The notes beneath the pieces are model-generated. The model was given only the letters and a program-made list of their open reading frames with translations. It did no database searches and was not told the DNA's origin. Of a stretch of DNA of 64,000 nt, positions 25,446-35,300 are shown in pieces; position 1 is the first letter of the stretch; each line of letters begins with the position of its first letter. This DNA comes from DATARH01 sp036268425 (GTDB lineage: Bacteria; Pseudomonadota; Alphaproteobacteria; ATCC43930; CGMCC-115725), in the NCBI GenBank assembly GCA_036268425.1, contig DATAUE010000043.1, positions 62,001 through 126,000 of the forward strand, given 5' to 3'. The position numbers and the translations under genes were made by a program.

Positions 25446-28259
25446 TCAGATCCGACCATGGCAATGCTTGAATTTTTTGCCCGACCCGCACGGGCAGGCA
25501 GCATTGCGTGGCGTGCCAGCCCACGGTGCGCGCGGCGCTGACACCCGGTCGCCGAGGCGCTCGTCCATATCACTGTCGCTCGGGTGGGCGCCGCCAAAAT
25601 TACTGCCATTGCGCCGTGGCCGATTGCGGTTGCCACCCGCGCCACGCGATTGCGGAGCGAACACGGCATCGGCCTCGTCGAGCGCCACTTCCGCCATCGC
25701 CATCTCGCGTGACGCCGGCATCGGGTCGCCATAGGAATATTCGACAAACGGCGCTGGTCCCGGCTCCGGGGGCGGCGGCGGAGCGACGCGCAATTCGACA
25801 TGGCTGAGGACCGATGTCACCTGCTCGCGCAACTCAACGAGCATGCCTTCGAACAGTTCGAACGCTTCGCGCTTGTATTCGTTGAGCGGGTCGCGCTGTG
25901 CATAGGCCCGCAAATTGATCGCCTGCCGCAAATGATCGAGCGATAGCAGATGGTCTTTCCAGGTCTGGTCGAGCAGTTGCAGCAGCAGGCTCTTTTCGGC
26001 CATCCGCATCAGTTCGGGACCGCTATTAGCGGCCTTTTCCGCCATTTTGCGATCGGCCGCAGCGATGATCCGTTCCCCGATCGCGTCGCCGTCGAGCCCT
26101 TCTTCCTTGGCCCATTCCGCCAGCGGCAGATCAAGCGCCAACAGCCGCAGGCAATCGGCATGCAGGCCGTCCGTGTCCCATTGTTCCGGCAGCGAGTTTT
26201 CCGGAATGTTGCGCGAGACAGCGGCGTCGATCGTATCGTTGCGCATGTCGGCAACGGTCGCGGCGAGGTCCTCGGCACTCATGATCTCGCGGCGCTGGTC
26301 ATAAATGACCTTGCGCTGGTCGTTCATCACATCGTCGTATTTGAGCAGTTGCTTGCGAATGTCGTAGTTGCGCGCCTCGACCTTTTGCTGGGCCTTGGCG
26401 AGCGCCTTGTTGACCCACGGATGGATGATCGCCTCGCCTTCCTTGAGGCCGAGCCGCGACAGCATCGATTCCATCCGCTCGGAGCCGAAGATGCGCATCA
26501 GATCGTCTTCGAGCGAGACAAAGAATTTCGAAGCGCCGGGATCGCCCTGGCGCCCGGAGCGGCCGCGTAGCTGATTGTCGATGCGGCGGCTTTCATGCCG
26601 CTCGCTGCCGACGACAAAAAGGCCGCCGCCTTCGCGGACGACGCCGCGCGCCGCCTCGATCTCGGCGCGGATCCCGTCGGCGCGTCCTGCCCGTCCGACC
26701 AAATCCTCATTGGCTGCAAGATCGGCCTTGAGCTGCATGTCGAGATTGCCGCCGAGCTGAATATCGGTGCCGCGGCCGGCCATATTGGTCGCGATCGTTA
26801 CGGCGCCGGGCTGGCCGGCCTGTGCGATGATAAAGGCTTCCTGCTCGTGATAGCGCGCGTTCAGCACATGGTGCGGGATCTTGCGCTGGTTGAACAATGC
26901 CGACAGCGCCTCGGATTTTTCGATGCTGACGGTGCCGACCAGCACCGGCTGCTGCCGCTTGCGGCACTCGGCCACCTGTTCCGCGATCGCGTCGAATTTT
27001 TCGCGCGTCGAGCGATAGACCTCGTCGTCGCTGTCGGCGCGCGCCACCGGCACATTGGTCGGCACCTCGATCACGTCGAGTTTGTAGATGTCGCCAAATT
27101 CTTCCGACTCGGTCATCGCCGTGCCGGTCATGCCGGCCAGCTTCGGGTACATGCGGAAATAATTCTGGAACGTGATCGAGGCGAGAGTCTGGTTTTCGTT
27201 CTGGACCGTGACGCCTTCCTTGGCTTCGAGCGCCTGATGCAGCCCTTCGGAATAGCGCCGCCCTTCCATCATGCGGCCGGTAAATTCGTCGATGATGATG
27301 ATCTTGTCGTCTTTGGCGATGTAGTCGGTGTCGAGGGCAAACAGCTTGTGCGCCCGCAACGCCTGATTGACGTGGTGTACCAGCGACACGTTGTGGATGT
27401 CGTAGAGGGTGCCTCCTTCCATCAAGCCGCTGTCGCGCAGCAGCCCTTCCATTTTCTCGACGCCGTCCTCGGTCAGCGTCACGGTCTTCTGCTTTTCGTC
27501 CTTCTCATAATCCTCCGGCGCGAGCGCGGGGATCAGCTTGTTGACCTGGATGTACAGGTCGGAATTGTCTTCGGTCGGACCGGAAATAATCAGCGGCGTG
27601 CGCGCTTCGTCGATCAGGATCGAATCGACCTCGTCAACGATCGCATAATTGAACGGCCGCTGGACCATGTCCTCGAGCCGGAATTTCATGTTGTCGCGCA
27701 GATAATCAAAACCGAGTTCGTTGTTGGTGCCGTATGTCACGTCGCACTGATAGGCCTGCTGGCGCTGGTAATCGTCGAGGTCGTGGACGATGCAGCCGAC
27801 GCTCATGCCGAGAAAGCGATAAACCTGCCCCATCCATTCGGCGTCGCGCTGTGCCAGATAATCGTTGACCGTCACGACATGCACGCCGTTGCCGGTCAAT
27901 GCGTTGAGATAGACCGGCAGGGTCGAGACCAGGGTCTTGCCTTCGCCGGTTTTCATCTCGGCGATCATGCCGCGATGCAGGACGATGCCGCCCATCATCT
28001 GCACGTCGAAATGGCGTTGCCCGAGAGTGCGCTTCGCCGCCTCACGCACAGTGGCGAAGGCGTCGACCAGCAGATCGTCGAGTTCAGTACCGTCGGCGAG
28101 GCGCTGGCGGAATTCGATGGTGCGGGCGCGCAACCCATCGTCGGAGAGCTTTTCGAGTTCCGGCTCGATCTCGTTGATCTGCGCCACCAGCGAACCCAGG
28201 CTCTTGATGTAGCGGTCATTGGCGGAGCCGAACAGCCGCCGGGCTAAGGCGCCAAGCAT
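25446..28259 (-). CDS. secA: Preprotein translocase ATPase SecA
   Basis: The motor ATPase that drives unfolded preproteins through SecYEG. The 937-residue protein has the DEAD-type nucleotide-binding domain with MKTGEGKTLVSTLP (Walker A) and IVDEVDSILIDEARTPL, the second ATPase domain with TNMAGRGTDIQLGGN and RSGRQGDPG, the helical scaffold, and the C-terminal zinc motif CPCGSGKKFKHCH that binds SecB and ribosomes. The true start is ATG 28259 (MLGALARRLFG), supported by GAGG 6 bp upstream; the frame extends 19 codons further without support. argJ is divergent, a familiar alphaproteobacterial neighbourhood. Confidence 0.98.
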   Translation of the reverse strand: MLGALARRLFGSANDRYIKSLGSLVAQINEIEPELEKLSDDGLRARTIEFRQRLADGTELDDLLVDAFATVREAAKRTLGQRHFDVQMMGGIVLHRGMIAEMKTGEGKTLVSTLPVYLNALTGNGVHVVTVNDYLAQRDAEWMGQVYRFLGMSVGCIVHDLDDYQRQQAYQCDVTYGTNNELGFDYLRDNMKFRLEDMVQRPFNYAIVDEVDSILIDEARTPLIISGPTEDNSDLYIQVNKLIPALAPEDYEKDEKQKTVTLTEDGVEKMEGLLRDSGLMEGGTLYDIHNVSLVHHVNQALRAHKLFALDTDYIAKDDKIIIIDEFTGRMMEGRRYSEGLHQALEAKEGVTVQNENQTLASITFQNYFRMYPKLAGMTGTAMTESEEFGDIYKLDVIEVPTNVPVARADSDDEVYRSTREKFDAIAEQVAECRKRQQPVLVGTVSIEKSEALSALFNQRKIPHHVLNARYHEQEAFIIAQAGQPGAVTIATNMAGRGTDIQLGGNLDMQLKADLAANEDLVGRAGRADGIRAEIEAARGVVREGGGLFVVGSERHESRRIDNQLRGRSGRQGDPGASKFFVSLEDDLMRIFGSERMESMLSRLGLKEGEAIIHPWVNKALAKAQQKVEARNYDIRKQLLKYDDVMNDQRKVIYDQRREIMSAEDLAATVADMRNDTIDAAVSRNIPENSLPEQWDTDGLHADCLRLLALDLPLAEWAKEEGLDGDAIGERIIAAADRKMAEKAANSGPELMRMAEKSLLLQLLDQTWKDHLLSLDHLRQAINLRAYAQRDPLNEYKREAFELFEGMLVELREQVTSVLSHVELRVAPPPPPEPGPAPFVEYSYGDPMPASREMAMAEVALDEADAVFAPQSRGAGGNRNRPRRNGSNFGGAHPSDSDMDERLGDRVSAPRAPWAGTPRNAACPCGSGKKFKHCHGRI

Positions 28260-28487
28260 GGGAACCTCGGACAGGGAGAAGAATGGACAGAAAAAGAGCG
28301 CACGGCGACTAGGCACACATAGGCGGGTGGCGTCAGGGTGTCAATTCACACAGGCCCATTCGGTTCCCGCGCGATCGCCTGCTTGACTGGTTCGGCGGCT
28401 TGTTCCTGCGCGTTTGATGTGCAACATCAGCGCCCGCCGCGTCCCGCTCTATAAACGCCCTCAGACGCGCCCTGGAGACATGGACCA

Positions 28488-29717
28488 ATGGCCGCAGTAT
28501 CGCCCCTCGCCCCCGAACGGTTCCCCGAGATGTCGCCAATCGCCGGCGTACGCCTCGCCGCTTATGCCGCAGGCATCCGCTATGCCGGCCGCAACGACAT
28601 GATGGTCGCCGAACTGGCGCCGGGGACGACGATTGCCGGTGTCTTTACCAAATCGCTAACCTTTGGCCCGCCGGTCGGCTGGTGCCGCGAATCATTGCCG
28701 GGCGGCAAGGTCCGCGCGATCGTCGTCAATTCCGGCAACGCCAATGTGTTTACCGGGCGCAGCGGGCGAACCGCGGTCGAAATGACCGCGGCGGCGGCGG
28801 CAAAGCTGTTTTCCTGCGCCCCGAACGAGGTCTTCATTTCCTCCACCGGTGTTATCGGCGAGCCGCCGCCGGCCGAGAAAATCGTCGATGCGCTGCCCCA
28901 TATCGCCGGACAACTCGCGACCGAAGCCTGGGAGCCGGCGGCGCGCGCGATCATGACGACCGACACGTTCCCAAAAGGCGCCACTGCGACCGCGACGATC
29001 GACGGCACGACGGTGCGCCTTAACGGGTTCTGCAAAGGCTCGGGCATGATCGCGCCCGACATGGCGACCATGCTCGGTTATGTGTTCACCGACGCGGCGT
29101 TACCGGCACCCGTGCTGCAGGCATTGTTGTCGGCGGCGACCCAGCGCTCGTTCAACTCGATCACCGTCGACGGCGATACCTCGACCAGCGACACGGTGCT
29201 GCTGTGCGCGACGCAGCAGGCCGGCAATACCGCGGTGAGCAGCGCCACCGACCCGCGGCTGCGCGATTTCCGCCGGGCGCTCGACCGGGTGATGATCGAC
29301 CTGGCGCAGCAGATCGCGCGCGACGGCGAAGGCGCCGAGAAATTCGTCACGATCGACGTGACCGGCGCCGCCAGCACACGGGCAGCGCGACGCATCGGCC
29401 TCGCAATCGGCAACTCGCCCTTGGTCAAGACCGCGCTTGCAGCCGGTGACGCGAATTGGGGACGCATTGTCATGGCCGTCGGCAAGGCTGGCGAGAAGGC
29501 CGACCGCGATCGGCTCGCAATCTCGGTCGGCGGCGTCAAGATCGCCGCGGAAGGCGGGCCGGTGCCGGGTTACGACGAAGCCCCAGTCACCGAACATATG
29601 AAAGGCCGCAACATCCGTATCGGCGTCGATATCGGCATCGGCCGTGGCCGCGCCACAGTGTGGACCTGCGATCTGACGCATGGCTACGTTGACATCAACG
29701 GCAGCTACCGCAGCTAG
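28488..29717 (+). CDS. argJ: Bifunctional glutamate N-acetyltransferase / N-acetylornithine acetyltransferase
   Basis: Recycles the acetyl group in arginine synthesis, transferring it from N-acetylornithine to glutamate. The 409-residue precursor is expected to cleave itself before the Thr of KGSGMIAPDMATMLGYV (about residue 190), producing alpha and beta chains with the Thr as nucleophile. The oxyanion-hole segment SSTGVIGE and the C-terminal GDANWGRIVMAVG and YVDINGSYRS are present. With argD and argF in the same window this gives three arginine steps, though argJ lies 10 kb away and is transcribed separately. Confidence 0.96.
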   Translation: MAAVSPLAPERFPEMSPIAGVRLAAYAAGIRYAGRNDMMVAELAPGTTIAGVFTKSLTFGPPVGWCRESLPGGKVRAIVVNSGNANVFTGRSGRTAVEMTAAAAAKLFSCAPNEVFISSTGVIGEPPPAEKIVDALPHIAGQLATEAWEPAARAIMTTDTFPKGATATATIDGTTVRLNGFCKGSGMIAPDMATMLGYVFTDAALPAPVLQALLSAATQRSFNSITVDGDTSTSDTVLLCATQQAGNTAVSSATDPRLRDFRRALDRVMIDLAQQIARDGEGAEKFVTIDVTGAASTRAARRIGLAIGNSPLVKTALAAGDANWGRIVMAVGKAGEKADRDRLAISVGGVKIAAEGGPVPGYDEAPVTEHMKGRNIRIGVDIGIGRGRATVWTCDLTHGYVDINGSYRS

Positions 29718-29829
29718 ATGATACACCAACTTGATCCTGCCAGTTTCCCGGGTCGGAACACCTGCGCCGGGATGGCATGTTGCATGACGTTAAAAGCGAA
29801 AGCGGCGGCAACCGGCTGCGGTCGCCATT

Positions 29830-30675
29830 CTAAACTGTCGTCGTTTCGCGGGTTTCCTGGTGCCACACCAACAGGCGCCGGCGCAGCATCGTCATGCCTT
29901 TGACAAGGCACAGCCCGGCAATCGCGATCTCGACGATGCCGGCAAAGACACCCGGCGAATCGGCAAAACGCGAGGCCGCGATCATCGCGCCGCCAAGCCC
30001 TTGGCCGCCCATCAGCATCTCGGTGACGACCGTCACGATCATTGAAACCGGCAAGGCCACCTGCAGGCCGGTCAAGATTTGGGGCATTGCGGCGGGCAGG
30101 ATAATCTCGCGCAGCAACTGCCGTTCACTGGCGCCGAGGCTGCGCGCCGACCACAAAAGCTGCCGGTCGACACCTTCGGCTGCCGCCATTGTCGCGATGA
30201 TGACCGGAAAAATCGCGTTGAACACGGCCATCGAAATCTTCGAAACATCGTAAAGCCCGAGCCACAGCATAAAGATCGGCAAAAACGCAATCTTCGGCAT
30301 CGGAAACCCGACCGACACGATCGGATCGAAAAACCATCGAACCAGCGGCCGCCGCGTCATCAGGATGCCGAGCGCAATGCCGCCGACGCCGGCAATCGCA
30401 AATCCGGTCAACGAGCGGTAGAGCGTCAGGCCGAGATTGACCACCAGATCGCCGGACGCGGCGTCCTGCCAGACGCGCTCCAGCACCGCGGATAGCGGCG
30501 GCAGCAGAAAGGCGGTGACGATGCCGCTGCGCGACGCCGTCTCCCAGGCGATCACCAAAACGATCAGCGGCGCCAACGCCACCAGTCGCCGACCCACGGC
30601 GGCCGCGGCAAGATCGAAACCAGGCCTGGAGGATGCTGGCCGCAACAGGAGCGGCGCGTCGAGATCGCTGCTCAT
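29830..30675 (-). CDS. ABC transporter permease (NitT/TauT type)
   Basis: An inner-membrane permease of about 281 residues with around six hydrophobic segments. The cytoplasmic EAA loop, ARSLGASERQLLREIILPAAMP, contacts the ATPase. The ATG at 30675 overlaps the stop of the preceding permease by 4 bp (ATGA); a start 9 bp earlier is also open. It is the last gene of a four-gene importer locus (binding protein, ATPase, permease, permease). The relatives move nitrate, taurine, sulfonates, thiamine precursors or aromatic acids; the substrate is not evident. Confidence 0.87.
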   Translation of the reverse strand: MSSDLDAPLLLRPASSRPGFDLAAAAVGRRLVALAPLIVLVIAWETASRSGIVTAFLLPPLSAVLERVWQDAASGDLVVNLGLTLYRSLTGFAIAGVGGIALGILMTRRPLVRWFFDPIVSVGFPMPKIAFLPIFMLWLGLYDVSKISMAVFNAIFPVIIATMAAAEGVDRQLLWSARSLGASERQLLREIILPAAMPQILTGLQVALPVSMIVTVVTEMLMGGQGLGGAMIAASRFADSPGVFAGIVEIAIAGLCLVKGMTMLRRRLLVWHQETRETTTV

Positions 30676-31424
30676 TCGCGCCATGCCAGCATGCGCCGCA
30701 TCGCCATCAGATACAGCCGGTCGGCGGCAAACCCCAGCGTCGCCACGGTCAGCACCACGGCAAACATAGCGTCGTAGGCGCCCCCATCACCGAGCCAGCC
30801 GATCATGTAGCCCAGGCCTTGGCGGGCGACGATCAATTCCGAACTGACCAGCAGCACAAAAGACAATGCCAGCGCGGTGCGTACGCCGCTCATCAGTTCC
30901 GGCAGCGCGCTCGGCAGCACCACTTCCCATAATACCCGGGCGCGGCTTGCGCCGAGGCTACGGGCCGACCAGATCAGCACCTCATCGGTGCCGCGCGCGC
31001 CATTGAACGCGCTCAGCGTGACCGGCAGCAGACAACCGACAAAGATCAGCGTGACTTTCGACGCATCGCCAAACCCGAGCCACAGCACGATGACCGGGAT
31101 CAGCGCCGATTTCGGCATGGGATAGAAAAACTGCACGATCGGATTGACCGCGAGGCGCACCGGCTTGTACCAGGCCATCAGGATGCCGATCAGGCTGCCG
31201 CCGATCACCGCGAGCAGCAATCCCGCGGCGCCGCGGGAAATGGACGCGACGCCGTTGCTCCACAGATCGCCACCAGCGGCAAGGCCGACCCAGGCTTTCC
31301 CGACGCTGTCGAGCGGCGGCAAGGCTGCCGCCGGCACCAGCCCGGCGCGGGTCACGCCCTCCCACGCCACCGCCAGCAGCAAGAGCGGCAGGTAGCGCGA
31401 GATCGATGATGCGACGCTGTTCAT
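30672..31424 (-). CDS. ABC transporter permease (NitT/TauT type)
   Basis: A 250-residue integral membrane protein, paralogous to the permease encoded just downstream. The EAA loop reads WSARSLGASRARVLWEVVLP and the conserved PMPKSALIPVIVLWLGFGD region is present. The start is placed at ATG 31424 because GGTGAGG, overlapping the ATPase stop, sits 4-10 bp upstream. The two permeases probably form a heterodimer, less common in this family than a homodimer. Confidence 0.87.
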   Translation of the reverse strand: MNSVASSISRYLPLLLLAVAWEGVTRAGLVPAAALPPLDSVGKAWVGLAAGGDLWSNGVASISRGAAGLLLAVIGGSLIGILMAWYKPVRLAVNPIVQFFYPMPKSALIPVIVLWLGFGDASKVTLIFVGCLLPVTLSAFNGARGTDEVLIWSARSLGASRARVLWEVVLPSALPELMSGVRTALALSFVLLVSSELIVARQGLGYMIGWLGDGGAYDAMFAVVLTVATLGFAADRLYLMAMRRMLAWRE

Positions 31425-31428
31425 GGCC

Positions 31429-32223
31429 TCACCCGCCGGCACCGCGTTGCGCTTTTATCGCTTCGCCACGCACCAGGTTCCACACATGATCGACCATTTC
31501 GAGAAATTGCGGCGTGCGCTGCAGGTTCGGGTCTGCGCGGTCGAAGCGCGCCTCGACGATTTCCTTGATGTGACCGGGCCGAGCCGACATCACCGCGATC
31601 CGCTCGGCGAGAAACACTGCCTCCTGCACGTCATGCGTGACAAAAACGACGGTCTTGCGTGATTGCTGCCAGATGCGCGCGAGTTCCGCCTGCATCAGAC
31701 TGCGGGTCTGTGCGTCGAGCGCGCCGAACGGCTCGTCCATCAGCAGGATGCGCGGGTCGATGGCGAGGGTGCGGGCGATCGCGGCGCGTTGTTTCATGCC
31801 ACCCGAAAGCTGCGAGGGGTAGCTGTCCTCGAAACCGGACAACCCGACCAGATCGATGAACTGGCGGGCGCGCTGGTCACGGGCGTCACGCGGCAGATGC
31901 TGTTTTTCCAGGCCGTAAAGGACGTTTTGCAGCACCGTCTTCCAGGGAAACAGCGCGAAATGCTGAAATACGACACCGCGGTCGGGGCCGGGGCCGGTCA
32001 CCGGCTGGTCCTCGACCAGCACCGCACCGCTTTCGATGGGCATAAACCCCCCGATCAGGTACAGCAGGGTGCTCTTGCCGCAGCCACTCGGGCCCAGCAG
32101 CGCGACAAATTCCCGGTCGCGCACGGCAAGCGACACATTGTCGAGCGCCAACACCGGGCGCCCGCGTGCCGGCCGATAGACATGGCTGACGCGGTCGATG
32201 ACGATATGCGCAGCGTCGGTCAA
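31429..32223 (-). CDS. ABC transporter ATP-binding protein (NitT/TauT type)
   Basis: A 264-residue ATPase with Walker A GPSGCGKST, the Q-loop region VVFQHFALFPWKTV, the signature LSGGMKQRAAIARTL, Walker B ILLMDEPFGALD and the switch His in FVTHDVQEAV. It is typical of SsuB/TauB/NrtD-like proteins that power uptake of small anions and sulfonates. It lies between the binding-protein gene and the two permease genes on the same strand. Confidence 0.93.
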   Translation of the reverse strand: MTDAAHIVIDRVSHVYRPARGRPVLALDNVSLAVRDREFVALLGPSGCGKSTLLYLIGGFMPIESGAVLVEDQPVTGPGPDRGVVFQHFALFPWKTVLQNVLYGLEKQHLPRDARDQRARQFIDLVGLSGFEDSYPSQLSGGMKQRAAIARTLAIDPRILLMDEPFGALDAQTRSLMQAELARIWQQSRKTVVFVTHDVQEAVFLAERIAVMSARPGHIKEIVEARFDRADPNLQRTPQFLEMVDHVWNLVRGEAIKAQRGAGG

Positions 32224-32286
32224 GATGGGCCGCTTTCCTGTGATACTCGCCTGTGATATTCGGGCAAAAAGCCGTGATCGATGTGA

Positions 32287-33330
32287 TCACTTGCCGTCGA
32301 TACGGGCCTTGGCTTCCTCGATCAGCGATAAATCGACGTATTTCGGGGCGATTTCGACCCGTTTCGGCAAGACGCCGAGTTCGACGCTTTCATCGATTTC
32401 CTTTTGCGCCAGCGCGATTTCGGGCCGCGCATCGGGCGACCGGTAGAAATCGGCTTTGGTAAAGGCGTAGGCCAGATTGTCCGCCGGCAGCTTTGTGACG
32501 TCAGCGGCCAACGCAATAGCGTCGTCATGGTTTGCCGGATCGAGGAACCAACGCACCGCGCGGATATGATCCTCAAAAAAATCGACCATCACCGGCCGGT
32601 GCGCCGCGATAAAATCGGCGCGCATCGCCCACATCACCGCTTCGCTCGGGCCGACAGCGTCGCGCGCGGTGAACAGCACCTTGTACTTGTCGTTGCCGAT
32701 AAAGCCTTTGGCGAATTGCGGCAGTACACCGATCATATCGACCTTGCCGCCTTCCAGCATCGCCGGCATCGTCGCGAAATTGGTCTCGACGGTGGTGAAG
32801 TCGCTGTCCTTGATGCCGTGGCGGTGAAACATCGTGCGCATCGCTGAATCGCTGGCAGAGCCGATCGTGTTGGTAGCGATGCGGTGGCCTTTTACGTCTT
32901 CGATCTTCTTGATCGGGCCGTCTGCCTTGACGACGTAATACTGGCTGAAATAGCCCTCGTGGCCGTCCTGCAGCACATCGGCGACGACGCGCGCGTCGAG
33001 ATGCGCATTGGTGATCGACAGTGCGAGCGCACTTGCCGCCTGTGAAGCCACCTCCAACTCGTTGATCGCCTGCGCCTGGATTTGCGGCGTTGTGCCGTTA
33101 AAACGGATCGCCTGCATCGTGTAGCTCTTGCCGAGGTGTTTGAAGACCTCGGGGTGCTTTTTTCCCAGCGCCTCGACCAGCGGCGCGAGATGTCCCGGCG
33201 TCTGCACCCAGCCAACCCGAATCTGCAGCGGGTCGGCCTGCGCCGCCGTTATCGTCGCAAGCATTCCAATGCCGATCAGCCCTGTGCCGATCAGCAGGGC
33301 GACCGCCATCGCCCGCCAGTTACGCCTCAT
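32287..33330 (-). CDS. ABC transporter substrate-binding protein (NitT/TauT type)
   Basis: A periplasmic binding protein of 347 residues with an N-terminal signal peptide (hydrophobic stretch about 8-27, ending Ala-Gln-Ala-Asp). The mature protein begins PLQIRVGWVQTPGHLAPL and contains DVKGHRIATNTIGSASDSA, the usual ligand-pocket loop of SsuA/TauA/NMT1-type proteins. The start at 33330 is chosen because the signal peptide begins there. It heads the importer operon. The neighbouring flavin monooxygenase suggests an organosulfur or other heteroatom substrate, but this is inference. Confidence 0.9.
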   Translation of the reverse strand: MRRNWRAMAVALLIGTGLIGIGMLATITAAQADPLQIRVGWVQTPGHLAPLVEALGKKHPEVFKHLGKSYTMQAIRFNGTTPQIQAQAINELEVASQAASALALSITNAHLDARVVADVLQDGHEGYFSQYYVVKADGPIKKIEDVKGHRIATNTIGSASDSAMRTMFHRHGIKDSDFTTVETNFATMPAMLEGGKVDMIGVLPQFAKGFIGNDKYKVLFTARDAVGPSEAVMWAMRADFIAAHRPVMVDFFEDHIRAVRWFLDPANHDDAIALAADVTKLPADNLAYAFTKADFYRSPDARPEIALAQKEIDESVELGVLPKRVEIAPKYVDLSLIEEAKARIDGK

Positions 33331-33436
33331 CCCTGCCCTGCCCGCTTGTTCATAACCTGCCAGGGTGCACTCTAGCAGAGTGAGGCGGGTTTTGGACCTT
33401 TCGCGGGGCCTCGACCCGCCTTGCATAACTCTCCGG

Positions 33437-34498
33437 CTAATTGGCCGCAGCCTGCACCGACAGGCCGAGCGCCTTTTCAACGCGCGGCTTGACCTCGGCG
33501 ATCATCAACTCCATCGAGCGCATCGCGGCGGCATGCGGCGTCGCCCCGACCTTGAACGAAAAGCACACATGCTCCGGGTGTGTCGCGCGGATCTCCGCGG
33601 CGAGCTTTTCCGCCACGGTTTCGATATCGCCAATCAACAGATCGTCGCGGATCTGTTCAAGCGACGGCTCGTCGGGAAACGGCCGGTCGACCAGCACCGT
33701 CCCTTGCATGACCTCCTGCCGCCGCCGCAGGCTCGAGGCCAGTCGCGTCTGGTAGCGCGCGTTCTCGGCAAAGCGCAGCCCTTCATCCTTGCTGTCGGTG
33801 ATGTGGCAGAAGCGATTGACGGTGATGTGTGCGTTGGCGAGCGGGACGTTCTCGGCCTCGAAAGCGCCCTTGATAGTCGCATATTGCTCGGCGAGCAGTG
33901 CCGCGCCGCCGACCCGGCCGGATGACAGCACGCGGTAACCGTGCCGCGCCGCCGCCCGGAACATCGCATCGGTATGTCCCGCGACATAAATCGGCAGCGG
34001 TTTTTGCACCGGGCGCGCCGGAATGTGGGTTTCCGGCATCTGGTAGTGTTTGCCGTCATAGGTGAAAAAGTCGCGGCTGAACGCGAGATCGAGGATGTCG
34101 CAGAACTCCTCGGTCATTTCGAGGTTCTTCTGAAGATCGACACCGAAGCGCTGGAATTCATAGGGCTGATAGCCGGCGCCGACACCCAGCATCAGGCGGC
34201 CGTTCGATAGCGCATCGGCCGTTGCGATCTCGGCGGCGAGGCGCGCCGGGTTGTACAGCGGCAGCACCAGCACCGCCGTACCGAGCCTGATGTTTTTGGT
34301 GATCCCGGCACAGTGCGACACCATCATCAACGGCGATGCGCACAGGCAGTAATTCGAAAAATGGTGCTCGGCGAACCACGCGATGGTGTAGCCGAGTTCG
34401 TCGGCACGGCGGGTCTGCTCGGCCACTTCGGTAAATACCTGCGCGGTCGGCTTATCCGCCTCACGCGCGCCCATCAGATTGAAGATGCCGAATTCCAT
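33437..34498 (-). CDS. LLM-class (luciferase-like) flavin-dependent monooxygenase
   Basis: A 353-residue TIM-barrel flavin oxidoreductase beginning MEFGIFNLMG. Family features include IAWFAEHHFSNY, NIRLGTAVLVLPLYNPARLAAEIATAD and GRLMLGVGAGYQPYEF, which shape the reduced-flavin pocket. Relatives oxidise alkanesulfonates, pyrimidines, long alkanes or polyketides with FMNH2 supplied by a partner reductase. No reductase gene is nearby. It lies 106 bp upstream of the importer operon on the same strand, so transport and oxidation of one substrate is plausible. Confidence 0.88.
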   Translation of the reverse strand: MEFGIFNLMGAREADKPTAQVFTEVAEQTRRADELGYTIAWFAEHHFSNYCLCASPLMMVSHCAGITKNIRLGTAVLVLPLYNPARLAAEIATADALSNGRLMLGVGAGYQPYEFQRFGVDLQKNLEMTEEFCDILDLAFSRDFFTYDGKHYQMPETHIPARPVQKPLPIYVAGHTDAMFRAAARHGYRVLSSGRVGGAALLAEQYATIKGAFEAENVPLANAHITVNRFCHITDSKDEGLRFAENARYQTRLASSLRRRQEVMQGTVLVDRPFPDEPSLEQIRDDLLIGDIETVAEKLAAEIRATHPEHVCFSFKVGATPHAAAMRSMELMIAEVKPRVEKALGLSVQAAAN

Positions 34499-34605
34499 CG
34501 TGCCGCCTCCGTCGCAATCCCAGGGTGCCACGGTGGCCGCTGTCAGGCGGCAGCGTCAAGGCCCAGTTCCGTGTCGCTTCCCGTCGCTTGCGGCGCCGCA
34601 CCAAG

Positions 34606-35181
34606 TCAGCGCTTGGCGACAGCCCGCTGCAGCAACTGGATAACCGCCGGCCGGTGGCTTTCCTGAGCCCAGCCGATCGAGTCCCGCCCGGTGAAATCGG
34701 TCTTGCGGACATTGGCACCTTTGGCGAGAAGCGCCTGCACGATCTCGGCATAGCCGTGGCTTGCCGCGACCATCAGCGGCGTCATCCCATTCCTGTTTTC
34801 GGGATCGACCGGCGCCCCGGCATCCAGCAGCAATTCGGCCATATCGGGGTGATCGCGGTCGGTCGCGTAGTGCAGCGGCGTATTCCCGAGCTTGTCCTTC
34901 ACATTGAGATGCGCACCGCTTTTGATCAGGATCGCGGCGATCTGCATGTTGCCGTTGGTCGCCGCAACCAGCAGGCCGGTGCGCCCGTCATCGTCGAGTT
35001 CATTGGGGTCGTTGCCGGCGGCGATCAACTGCCGCACCTTATAGGCGTCGTTTTGCGCCGTAGCGCGCGCGACATTGTCCCAGTACGACCCGAACAGGCT
35101 GAGTTCGGCGCGCGCACCGACCACGGAAAAAACCAGCACCAGCACAACACCGCCAAAAAGCCGGGCTGAGCGAGCGATCAT
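34606..35181 (-). CDS. Exported ankyrin-repeat protein
   Basis: A 191-residue protein. A signal peptide (about 1-25, ending Ala-Arg-Ala) precedes four to five ankyrin repeats, recognised from DGRTGLLVAATNGNMQIA, LGNTPLHYATDRDHPDMAELL, NGMTPLMVAASHGYAEIVQALL and the closing FTGRDSIGWA. The start at ATG 35181 has GGAGG 5 bp upstream. Ankyrin repeats bind proteins; the partner is unknown. Periplasmic ankyrin proteins of this size occur in many proteobacteria. Confidence 0.88.
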   Translation of the reverse strand: MIARSARLFGGVVLVLVFSVVGARAELSLFGSYWDNVARATAQNDAYKVRQLIAAGNDPNELDDDGRTGLLVAATNGNMQIAAILIKSGAHLNVKDKLGNTPLHYATDRDHPDMAELLLDAGAPVDPENRNGMTPLMVAASHGYAEIVQALLAKGANVRKTDFTGRDSIGWAQESHRPAVIQLLQRAVAKR

Positions 35182-35300
35182 GCCGTCCTCCGCGCTTCCG
35201 TCTTTCAGGAACCACCCTGATCCAGCATCGATCCTATTACAAATTATGTTCCGATTGAACGAGATAGAGGCTTGGCCGGGGGGAAAAATCCCGCGCACGC

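Noticed and set aside
26595..28247. 550-codon frame antisense to secA
   Set aside because: A shadow of the secA gene; no start signal or domain.
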